This document shows, in pieces, positions 1 to 5,017 of a stretch of DNA of 5,017 nt. The stretch is from an uncultured Clostridium sp. GTDB taxonomy: Bacteria; Bacillota; Clostridia; Clostridiales; Clostridiaceae. The notes below the pieces were generated by a model. The model had not been told where the DNA came from and did no database searches. It was given only the letters and a program-made list of their open reading frames with translations. Each line of letters opens with the position of its first letter. The stretch's first letter is position 1. The stretch is taken from the NCBI GenBank assembly GCA_934777095.1, contig CAKVNP010000202.1, positions 1 to 5,017 of the forward strand, written 5' to 3'. The position numbers were made by a program, and so were the translations under genes.

Positions 1-375
1 ATCCATTTCATCTTCAATTTTTTCTAAATCCTCAGGTGAAAAAGGCTCATCTATATCAAAATCATAATAAAATCCATTTTCAATATTAGGCCCAATTGTT
101 AACTTTACATTTGGAAAAAGATTTTTAACTGCTTGTGCCATTACATGCGCAGTAGAATGCCTGATAACTTCTATGGCCTCTTCATCTTTATCTGTTAAAA
201 TTCTTACACTGTCTCCATCCTTTAGCTTGCTGCTTAAATCTACTAATCTGCCATTTACTTCCACAACTATTGCTTCCTTGGCCAATCTATTGCTTATTGA
301 TTTTGCTAAATCAAAAGCTGAACTTCCTTCATTTATTTCCTTTTCACTACCATCCATTAATTTTATTTTAATCAT
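1..375 (-). CDS. thrS: Threonyl-tRNA synthetase, N-terminal 125 residues (runs off left edge)
   Basis: Cytoplasmic class II synthetase that charges tRNA-Thr with threonine. Only the N-terminus is in the window; the frame is open to base 1. Residues 1-61 ([14 protein letters not shown]...SVRIL) form the TGS domain. The editing domain then begins with IRHSTAH, whose H73 and H77 fall at the same residue numbers as the HxxxH editing histidines of the E. coli enzyme. Next comes [15 protein letters not shown], typical of the family. This collinearity supports ATG 375 as the start rather than the internal ATG at codon 7. An in-frame TGA lies 27 nt upstream, so the gene cannot extend further without a rare start. 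No Shine-Dalgarno sits at normal distance; the strong one is about 45 nt upstream across a hairpin. A T-box leader controls the gene. Identity is very secure; thrS versus a second paralogue (thrZ) cannot be decided here. Confidence 0.97.
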   Translation of the reverse strand, partial: MIKIKLMDGSEKEINEGSSAFDLAKSISNRLAKEAIVVEVNGRLVDLSSKLKDGDSVRILTDKDEEAIEVIRHSTAHVMAQAVKNLFPNVKLTIGPNIENGFYYDFDIDEPFSPEDLEKIEDEMD

Positions 376-382
376 CCTATTA

Positions 383-427
383 TTAATAGCACCGTATCCT
401 CAATGCGCTATTAAAATTCACATCCTT
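383..427 (-). promoter_or_regulatory. Distant Shine-Dalgarno plus spacer hairpin before the thrS start
   Basis: AAGGATGTGA (427-418) matches the ideal AAGGAGGTGA at 9 of 10 bases, but no ATG follows at normal distance. The thrS ATG is 42 nt beyond the end of this motif. Between them, TTAATAGCGC (414-405) pairs with GTGCTATTAA (392-383) as a 10-bp stem with one G-U pair and a 12-nt loop. With the hairpin folded, about 10 nt separate the motif from the ATG, or about 3 nt if three more A-U pairs form past a bulged U. This would restore a usable spacing. No T-run follows, so it is not a terminator. The pairing is seen directly; the role in bringing ribosome site and start together is inferred. 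Confidence 0.6.
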
Positions 428-481
428 TCTTATTTTATTTATCTTTAATCTTTCTTTCCTCGTGACTTCAAGTTTTGTCAT
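383..481 (-). CDS. Possible 32-codon upstream ORF in the thrS leader
   Basis: An ATG at 481-479 opens a frame of 32 codons ([18 protein letters not shown]..., ending ALRIRCY) that stops with TAA at 385-383, 7 nt before the thrS ATG. It lies after the T-box terminator, so it is present only in read-through thrS mRNA. AAAGG lies about 10 nt upstream of its ATG, and GAGGA abuts the ATG too closely to serve. The peptide is very basic and resembles no family I know. Its translation would run through the spacer hairpin and could couple to thrS. It may equally be chance in AT-rich leader sequence. Confidence 0.25.
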   Translation of the reverse strand: MTKLEVTRKERLKINKIRKDVNFNSALRIRCY

Positions 482-503
482 TCCTCTTCATCCTTTCATC
501 AAT

Positions 504-546
504 AAAAAAAGCATCCATCCTAAGCTTATGCTTGGGACGAATGCTT
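504..546 (-). terminator. T-box-controlled intrinsic terminator of the thrS leader
   Basis: AAGCATTCGTCCCAAGC (546-530) pairs with GCTTAGGATGGATGCTT around an ATAA loop. Sixteen of 17 positions pair, two of them as G-U, with one C-A mismatch. A run of seven T residues (510-504) overlaps the end of the stem. It shares CGTCCCAA with the antiterminator, so the two structures exclude each other. When threonine is plentiful this hairpin should end transcription before thrS. Confidence 0.93.
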
Positions 547-569
547 ATTGCATACATGGTTCCACCCAA
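532..569 (-). promoter_or_regulatory. T-box sequence and antiterminator
   Basis: TGGGTGGAACCATG (568-555) is the T-box motif (consensus AGGGTGGNACCGCG). TTGGG (569-565) pairs with CCCAA (536-532) and ATG pairs with CGT, leaving the standard 7-nt bulge TGGAACC. The TGGA of the bulge would pair with the UCCA 3' end of an uncharged tRNA, which requires a U discriminator base. As I recall, tRNA-Thr of Gram-positive bacteria has one. Formation of this helix removes the 5' arm of the terminator. Confidence 0.92.
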
Positions 570-662
570 ATTAAATTAATAATTTAATTCATCTTTATTA
601 TGATAACGGTATAACCGATGGCATTTCTTTTAATAAAAATACTCAGCCATTGCTCAAAGGCT

Positions 663-665
663 AGT
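663..665 (-). promoter_or_regulatory. T-box specifier codon ACU (Thr)
   Basis: ACT lies on the 3' side of the Stem I internal loop, within GAAGACTAG. The flanking helices TTAT/ATAA with AAAT/ATTT above and AAGG/CCTT below place it in the specifier loop, and a purine follows it as in other T-boxes. It should pair with a tRNA-Thr anticodon able to read ACU. Neighbouring triplets in the loop (AGA, GAC) would mean Arg or Asp and do not fit the gene. Confidence 0.8.
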
Positions 666-780
666 CTTCTTATAAATCATATTTAGGTATGCTTTCAGCC
701 GGTGACATACCCTCTCTTTAAACTGTATTTCTATAATACTCTTCCTTATCATAGCAATTTTTTATTTTAAATTTAAATCC

Positions 781-809
781 ATCTTACTCCTTTATTTTAT
801 ATCTGTCAA
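781..809 (-). promoter_or_regulatory. Sigma-A-type promoter of thrS
   Basis: A perfect -35 TTGACA (809-804) is followed after exactly 17 bp by TAAGAT (786-781), which matches the -10 consensus TATAAT at four of six bases. Transcription should start near 774, about 15 nt before Stem I of the T-box. The promoter lies between the stop of the upstream acetyltransferase remnant and the leader, so thrS has its own start independent of the upstream cluster. Confidence 0.85.
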
Positions 810-841
810 TATTTTGAAATTATCTTTTTTCTTTCCTTAAA

Positions 842-889
842 AATAATATATTAATAAACTTATCTTTTAATACTTTTTAATATATTATT
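842..889 (-). terminator. AT-only inverted repeat after the accessory cluster, possible weak terminator
   Basis: AATAATATATTAA (889-877) and TTAATATATTATT (854-842) are perfect 13-bp inverted copies separated by 22 nt. The repeat starts directly after the stop codon of the acetyltransferase remnant, and the 3' arm runs into a short T run (TTTTT before AAGG). Position and T run suggest an end of transcription. However, the stem has no G-C pair and a long loop, so the terminator would be weak. It may also be chance in a region that is nearly all A and T. Confidence 0.35.
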
Positions 890-1552
890 CTATTTTTTTA
901 TATATTTAAACCATGGTCTATTTATATCAAGAGGTAAAAATCCAGCACTTTTATAAAAAGCTTCTCTATTTTCTCCGCCAGCATCAACATAGGCTACTTC
1001 TGCCCCTAACTTTTTTGCTCTCCTCAATCCCTCTTCAATAACACATCTTCCTAAAGACCTTCTTCGGTAATCAGGATGTGTTCCTACCGGCTCAATTTTA
1101 GCCAGTTTGTTGTTTAAATCAACCCATACTGTACAGAAAGAAGTCAATTTATGGTCATTAGCTGTAAATAAATCTAACTCCTTATTATAATATATAGAGT
1201 CATCTAAAGTAGGTTCCTCCATATCACTAGATATTTTAGAATTAAAAGCTAATTGCTGGACTCTGCATTTATCACGCCAATCAATGCCATCCTTCATAGA
1301 TACATACTTAAACCCACTTGGAAGCTCTGCATCCACATGACTTTCCTCTAAATAATTAATATTTTGATATTCATACCAATCAAGCTGCTTTATATATCCT
1401 CTCTCTTCTAATATCTTATGTCTGAATTTATCTGAATCTAAAGCCCACATAATGATAAACAGTTCTCCATTTTCATTTTCTTCTGCTATATTATCTTCTG
1501 CCCATTTAATCATTTCTTTTTCTAAATATCTATACTCTGGATGTATAATTAT
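890..1552 (-). pseudogene. 5'-truncated GNAT N-acetyltransferase remnant
   Basis: From ATG 1513 the frame encodes 207 residues. It resembles the C-terminal two thirds of two-domain GNAT proteins of about 300 residues, which use acetyl-CoA to acetylate a small molecule or amine. The segment WAEDN...GELFIIMWALD...LEERGY ends an N-terminal domain. The C-terminal GNAT domain carries EPVGTHPDYRRRSLGRCVIE (141-160) and FYKSAGF (186-192). Family-like sequence continues upstream of the ATG without a stop (IIIHPEYRYLEKE, from about 1552), with no start codon, and overlaps the end of the kinase remnant. No Shine-Dalgarno precedes ATG 1513. About 100 N-terminal residues are therefore missing, from memory of related proteins. 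The CoA loop R/QxxGxG/A reads RRRSLG, with serine for the first glycine. A short product could still be made, but I infer decay. Confidence 0.75.
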
Positions 1553-2136
1553 AGTTCTTATTTTCTATTATCCATTTATTAATGGTTAAGCTTTTCATTA
1601 CATCTAATTCTACCGTCTTTCTTGCTTCAAAGAATTCTACTGCTCCTTTAAAACCTTTTAAATGATGTGCCTTACCATAAGGTGACATTTCAATCCACAT
1701 AATTACATTATCTATCCAATCAACACCATCATGTCCTGGTGATTTTCTCTCCCTGGCAACTCTACTGATGGTTTCAGTTACACTCTCCTGTGACAAATAA
1801 ATTATTTTAGGATTTAATGATTTAACTTTTCCTATAAGGTTATTCATATATAAGCTGATTTCTTCCTTGCTTGCATTATAAAATCCTAACAATTCATTAA
1901 TTTGATTCTGCAGATATGCACATTCAAAAATCACAATTTCATCATGATCATCTGCAGCATCTGTAAAATTTGCCCATCTTCTTAATGAAATCTCTTTAAA
2001 TTGATCTAAGATAATCGCCTTCACTAAATATTTTCACCTTTTCACCTTGGCTTATCAAATAGTCTTTCAGTCTTATTGCTATGGTGATTTTACCTAAACC
2101 AGGTATTCCTTCGATTAAAATTAATCTATTTTTCAT
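1530..2136 (-). pseudogene. P-loop kinase-like gene, frameshifted and internally deleted
   Basis: ATG 2136 has a good ribosome site (AAGGTG, 5 nt spacing) and opens MKNRLILIEGIPGLGKITIA, the N-terminus of a P-loop NTPase. This frame stops at TAA 1998-1996 after 46 residues. The rest continues in another frame, readable from GTG 2024 to 1530 (164 residues), with LDQFKEISLRRW, VIFECAYLQNQINELLGFY, IIYLSQESV and SPYGKAHHLKGF. Together they resemble a Firmicute family of uncharacterised P-loop kinase-like proteins of about 260 residues (from memory). Some 60-70 residues after SEGD appear lost along with the frame. Walker A should end GK[ST] but reads GKI, removing the Mg-binding hydroxyl. The 3' end runs into the acetyltransferase remnant. 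It starts 12 nt after the ABC-F stop, so it was the next operon gene. The GTG has AAGGTGA about 9 nt upstream, so the C-terminal part might still be translated. Confidence 0.75.
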
Positions 2137-2148
2137 CTAAACACCTTC

Positions 2149-4062
2149 TTATATTACTTCTTCTAATTCTCTAGATTTTTCATCCCATAAATTCATGATA
2201 TCTTCTAATTCCTTTTCATAACCATTTTTAATATCTGCAAGTTCACTTAATTTACTATACTCACAAGAATAGCTTTCCATTTCTTTTTCAACTGCTGCTA
2301 TTTTCTCTTCTAATTCAGAAATTTCTCTTTCTAATTTCTCGATAATCTTCTGCAGCTTTTTCCCTTCATCTACCGTCCTTTCTTTTTTGATTTTAGCCTT
2401 TTTAGCTTTAACTTCTGGAACTTCCTTTATTTTCAGCTTTTCTTTTTCCTGCTTAAAATCATCATAATTACCAGCATATGAATTAAACTTTCCATCTTTT
2501 ATTTCGATTATCCTGCTGCCTACTTTATTAATAAAATATCTATCATGGGAAATAAAGAAAATAGTACCTTTGAAGTTTTCCAAAGCTGTCTCTAAATTTT
2601 CAATAGATTCTATATCTAGATGATTAGTAGGCTCATCAAGAATTAATAAATTTATATCATTATATAAAAGCTTGCTTAATTTAAGCCTAATTCTTTCTCC
2701 TCCTGATAAATGCTTAACCTTTCTAAATACTGTTCCACCATAAAACATAAATTTAGCTAAATATTCTCTTGCCTTTCCTTCTAAGATTTCAAAGTCTTCT
2801 CTAAAATCTTCTAGAACTGTTGCTTCTTCATCAGTAAAAGTTATATTCTGTGGCAGATAAGCAGCCTTTACACTTTCACCTAATTTTAATTCACCAGTAA
2901 AATCTTCATCCTCACCTAAGAGCATTTTTAAAAATGTTGTCTTTCCACAGCCATTTGAACCTATTAAGGCAGCTCTCTCCTGGAAATAGATCATCATTTC
3001 AGCATCTTTAAACAATTCCTTATCATCAAAGCTTTTACATAAATCTTTTACTTTAATTACGTCTTTTCCTGATCTGCCTGTTTCTTTAAAGTTAAGCTTC
3101 ATATTGTCATGTTCAAACTTAGGCTTATCAATTCTTTCAATTTTATCAAGGGCCTTCTGCATGCTGGCAGCTCTTTTAAAGAATTTTTCATTATCAGCCC
3201 TCACTGCCCAATCTCTTAATTTCTTAATGGCATTTTCCATTGCCTTAATCTTTTTTTGCTGCTCTTTAAAATCTTCAAATTGTTTAATCATATTTTCTTC
3301 TCTTTGCTTAACATAAGAAGAATAATTGCCTTTATACACTTTATTCTGCATATCTTCTATTTCAATAATTTTACCTACAACATTATCTAAGAAATACCTA
3401 TCATGGGATACAATTAAAACCATTCCTTTATAGCTTTTTAAATATCCTTCAAGCCATTCTACTGACTTCATATCTAAATGGTTGGTAGGCTCATCTAAAA
3501 GTAAGATATCTGGTGACTGCAGCAAGATTTTCCCTAACATTACCGTAGTCTTTTCTCCACCGCTTAATAGATTAAAATCTCTATTTAAAAAGCTGTCATT
3601 AATATTAAGGCCAATACATACCTTGCTTAATTTTTCTTCCCTATCATAACCACCTTTTGTTTCATATTTTTCTTGAAGTATACTATAGTTTCTAAAAACT
3701 CTTTCAAGTTCTTCACCTTTTATTGACTTCATTTTTTCTTCCATACTTCTTAATTCGCTTTCAATTTGAGCTACTTCCTCAAAAGCTTCATGTAAAACAT
3801 CAATTACTTTTTTCCCGCTTTTATCAGGCATAACCTGCTCTAAGTACCCAACTGAAGCACCTCTTGGTACAAATACACCACCTTTATCATGGCTGGTTAT
3901 TTCATGTATTCCTGCAATAACCTTCAGCAGTGTACTTTTACCACAGCCATTAATACCAACTATTCCAACTTTTTCTCCATCATATATTTGAAAAGTTATA
4001 CCGTCAAAAACTTGTGTTGCATCTAAATATTTTACTAAGTTATTAACTGTAAGCTCCATCAT
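2149..4062 (-). CDS. ABC-F family ATPase (ribosome-acting, possible antibiotic resistance)
   Basis: A 637-residue protein with two ABC ATPase domains and no membrane segments: an ABC-F factor rather than a transporter. These proteins bind the ribosomal E site and remodel the peptidyl-transferase region. Domain 1 has Walker A GINGCGKST (36-44), signature LSGGE (166-170), Walker B DILLLDEP with E191, and H220. Domain 2 has GSNGCGKTT (368-376), LSGGE (452-456), NLLILDEP with E477, and H506. All catalytic residues are intact. The linker (about 244-322) is a helical hairpin rich in Lys and Glu ending KIERIDKP, the segment that reaches the peptidyl-transferase centre. A charged coiled-coil tail (about 540-637) follows. 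ATG codons at 4062 and 4059 are both possible starts, with AAAGG upstream; earlier in-frame stops exclude a longer form. Length and linker resemble YdiF-type and clostridial resistance ABC-Fs such as CplR, but the subgroup is unresolved. It lies 31 nt after an acetyltransferase, in one operon. Confidence 0.95.
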   Translation of the reverse strand: MMELTVNNLVKYLDATQVFDGITFQIYDGEKVGIVGINGCGKSTLLKVIAGIHEITSHDKGGVFVPRGASVGYLEQVMPDKSGKKVIDVLHEAFEEVAQIESELRSMEEKMKSIKGEELERVFRNYSILQEKYETKGGYDREEKLSKVCIGLNINDSFLNRDFNLLSGGEKTTVMLGKILLQSPDILLLDEPTNHLDMKSVEWLEGYLKSYKGMVLIVSHDRYFLDNVVGKIIEIEDMQNKVYKGNYSSYVKQREENMIKQFEDFKEQQKKIKAMENAIKKLRDWAVRADNEKFFKRAASMQKALDKIERIDKPKFEHDNMKLNFKETGRSGKDVIKVKDLCKSFDDKELFKDAEMMIYFQERAALIGSNGCGKTTFLKMLLGEDEDFTGELKLGESVKAAYLPQNITFTDEEATVLEDFREDFEILEGKAREYLAKFMFYGGTVFRKVKHLSGGERIRLKLSKLLYNDINLLILDEPTNHLDIESIENLETALENFKGTIFFISHDRYFINKVGSRIIEIKDGKFNSYAGNYDDFKQEKEKLKIKEVPEVKAKKAKIKKERTVDEGKKLQKIIEKLEREISELEEKIAAVEKEMESYSCEYSKLSELADIKNGYEKELEDIMNLWDEKSRELEEVI

Positions 4063-4093
4063 AATTCATCACTACCTTTATACTTTTTTCTCT

Positions 4094-4975
4094 TTATGTG
4101 TGGCTGGTAATAGGCAGAATAAATTTATAATCTGCTGATTTTTCAAAGTTCTTTGTGAAAAATGCATCTTCATCTTCGTCTATTACGCCCACTTCTGCTT
4201 TATATCTCTTTAAATCTGCAGTAAACCCAAGATTAATCCACTTATAAGCCTGCCCGCCTATTTTTTCAATAATATCATCTACTGAAAAATCTCTGCTGCT
4301 TATTACATCGTGGATTGTAATTGTATCATCTGTTTTTTCTAAAATCACTATCGCATCATCCTCTGGCAGATAATATAATGCTTCAGCAAACATTCGTTTA
4401 CAATATACCTTTAAAGGCCATTGATCATTTATTATGCCTAATGTTTTTGATACAGGCACCCTTCCATCTGTCAGTTCATCGATTAAAGGCCAGTCTTTCT
4501 CTACATTCAGCTTTCTTAAGCCAGCCTTTTTATGACATACATCTTGTGAATTTATTTTAAATGAGTTCATCTTAGTTCTTTTAAAGCCAAACTTAGTATA
4601 AAAATCTAAAACACCTTCATGTCCAAACAAATAAAAGAAATCAGCTTTACCTGCATAATCTTCAAATATTTTCTCCATCAATGTTTTTATCAGATTTTTA
4701 TTTCTATATTTCTCCTTAGTCATTACAGCCCCTAGTTGGACAGCATGCTTTTCTTCCCCTTCTACAATTAAAGTAAATTCATTTACCGACACATTAGCTG
4801 CTATCTCATTATCATTAAAATAGGAGTAATTTATATAATTGCTCTTTTCATTCCATAATCCATCTTCATGCCAAGCTCCATAGTGTACATCAAAAGTTTT
4901 TAAAGCAAAATCCTCAAAACTTTTTCTTAATATTTCATTATTTATATATCCTTTTTTAAATTGTAATGTTTCCAT
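4094..4975 (-). CDS. GNAT family N-acetyltransferase, first gene of the cluster
   Basis: A 293-residue protein with an N-terminal GNAT fold that probably moves an acetyl group from acetyl-CoA to an unknown amine. Strand 4 and the CoA-binding loop are at about 78-106 (VQLGAVMTKEKYRNKNLIKT). The YLFGHEGVLDFYTKFGFKR segment (about 115-133) is the usual C-terminal GNAT hallmark. Residues 150-293 form a second region with no motif I can name, as in other roughly 290-residue clostridial GNATs. The CoA loop, normally R/QxxGxG/A, reads RNKNLI (91-96). Both small residues are replaced, so catalysis or CoA affinity may differ. There is no signal peptide or membrane segment. ATG 4975 is preceded by AGGAG with a short 3-nt spacing, and an in-frame TAG just upstream fixes the start. 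The next gene, an ABC-F ATPase, starts 31 nt after the stop. The operon promoter was not found and probably lies right of the window. Confidence 0.88.
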   Translation of the reverse strand: METLQFKKGYINNEILRKSFEDFALKTFDVHYGAWHEDGLWNEKSNYINYSYFNDNEIAANVSVNEFTLIVEGEEKHAVQLGAVMTKEKYRNKNLIKTLMEKIFEDYAGKADFFYLFGHEGVLDFYTKFGFKRTKMNSFKINSQDVCHKKAGLRKLNVEKDWPLIDELTDGRVPVSKTLGIINDQWPLKVYCKRMFAEALYYLPEDDAIVILEKTDDTITIHDVISSRDFSVDDIIEKIGGQAYKWINLGFTADLKRYKAEVGVIDEDEDAFFTKNFEKSADYKFILPITSHT

Positions 4976-4978
4976 TTT

Positions 4979-4983
4979 CTCCT
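4979..4983 (-). promoter_or_regulatory. Ribosome binding site of the first acetyltransferase
   Basis: AGGAG lies 3 nt before ATG 4975, closer than usual. A second site, AAAGGAG, is about 20 nt further upstream with no ATG at a suitable distance. The nearer site probably serves this gene. No convincing -35 and -10 pair is visible in the 42 bases between the gene and the window edge. Confidence 0.55.
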
Positions 4984-5017
4984 ACCAAATCTATACTCCT
5001 TTATAAAACCAAAATAC

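Larger units (their letters stand above)
504..774 (-). promoter_or_regulatory. Threonine T-box riboswitch (thrS leader RNA)
   Basis: Leader RNA that senses uncharged tRNA-Thr and controls read-through into thrS. All standard parts are visible. The Stem I base is ATTGCT (758-753) with AGCAAT (654-649), followed by a kink-turn-like junction closed by AAGG/CCTT. The specifier loop holds ACT at 665-663, followed by a purine. AGAGAG (717-712) leads into the distal hairpin GGTATG/CATACC with its GGCTGAAAG loop. Stem II is ATGGC/GCCAT (650-646 with 622-618) and contains AGTA and GAA S-turn elements. A CGGT/ACCG element (617-607) corresponds to IIA/B. Stem III (589-569) is a perfect 9-bp AT stem with an ATT loop, placed directly before the T-box. 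The 5' end is placed from the promoter spacing. ACU is a threonine codon, which agrees with the downstream gene. Confidence 0.95.

Noticed and set aside
355..357. Internal ATG at codon 7 of thrS as the true start
   Set aside because: Starting there would remove the first strand of the TGS domain. The start at 375 aligns residue for residue with E. coli ThrRS up to H73 and H77, and AGGATGA is too far from codon 7 to favour it.
173..448. Plus-strand open frame of 91 codons
   Set aside because: It runs antisense to the thrS N-terminus and its leader, which have clear family motifs, and it has no ribosome site or recognisable domain. Its hydrophobic, Ser-rich product is typical of a shadow frame.
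569..589. Perfect AT hairpin as a stand-alone terminator
   Set aside because: It is placed directly before the T-box sequence, where Stem III belongs, and is followed by GGGTGG rather than a T run.
3104..3316. Plus-strand open frame of 70 codons
   Set aside because: It lies fully antisense to the linker of the ABC-F gene and has no independent support.
4321..4560. Plus-strand open frame of 79 codons
   Set aside because: It lies antisense to the intact acetyltransferase gene and shows no motif or start signal.
4976..5017. TATAAA and TATAGAT as a -10 element for the acetyltransferase operon
   Set aside because: Only 42 bases are visible, no -35 can be matched within them, and such AT strings are common here.
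1..5017. CRISPR arrays, insertion sequences, tRNA or rRNA genes
   Set aside because: No regularly spaced repeats, transposase-like frames, terminal inverted repeats or cloverleaf-like sequences were seen in reading both strands.

Overview
The window is AT-rich DNA and every convincing gene is on the minus strand, so genes are described right to left. Codon use, strong AGGAG-type ribosome binding sites, a T-box leader and the gene families point to a low-GC Firmicute, most likely a Clostridium or close relative. This is inferred from sequence character only.

Layout in transcription order. (1) 4975-4094: a 293-residue GNAT-fold acetyltransferase. (2) 4062-2149: a 637-residue ABC-F ATPase with two complete nucleotide-binding domains, starting 31 nt after the first gene. 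(3) 2136-1530: the remnant of a P-loop kinase-like gene, starting 12 nt after the ABC-F stop. It is frameshifted, appears to have lost an internal segment, and has a damaged Walker A motif. (4) about 1552-890: the C-terminal two thirds of a second GNAT acetyltransferase. Its 5' part is missing and it is fused to the tail of gene 3. (5) 889-842: an AT-only inverted repeat that may end the operon. (6) 809-376: a sigma-A promoter and a complete threonine T-box leader with terminator and antiterminator. (7) 375-1: the first 125 codons of thrS (threonyl-tRNA synthetase), which continues past the left edge.

Genes 1-4 form a compact co-directional cluster. ABC-F proteins act on the ribosome and many confer resistance to ribosome-targeting antibiotics. 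With acetyltransferase and kinase-like neighbours, the cluster resembles an accessory small-molecule or drug-response set, but no substrate can be read from the sequence. Two of its four genes look decayed, each with both a structural lesion and a change in a key motif.

thrS has its own control. The T-box reads uncharged tRNA-Thr through an ACU specifier codon and a UGGA antiterminator bulge. The most unusual feature is at the thrS start. The only strong Shine-Dalgarno sequence lies about 45 nt upstream of the ATG, and a 10-bp hairpin between them could fold the two together. A 32-codon upstream frame runs through the same hairpin, so this may be a second, translational layer of control.
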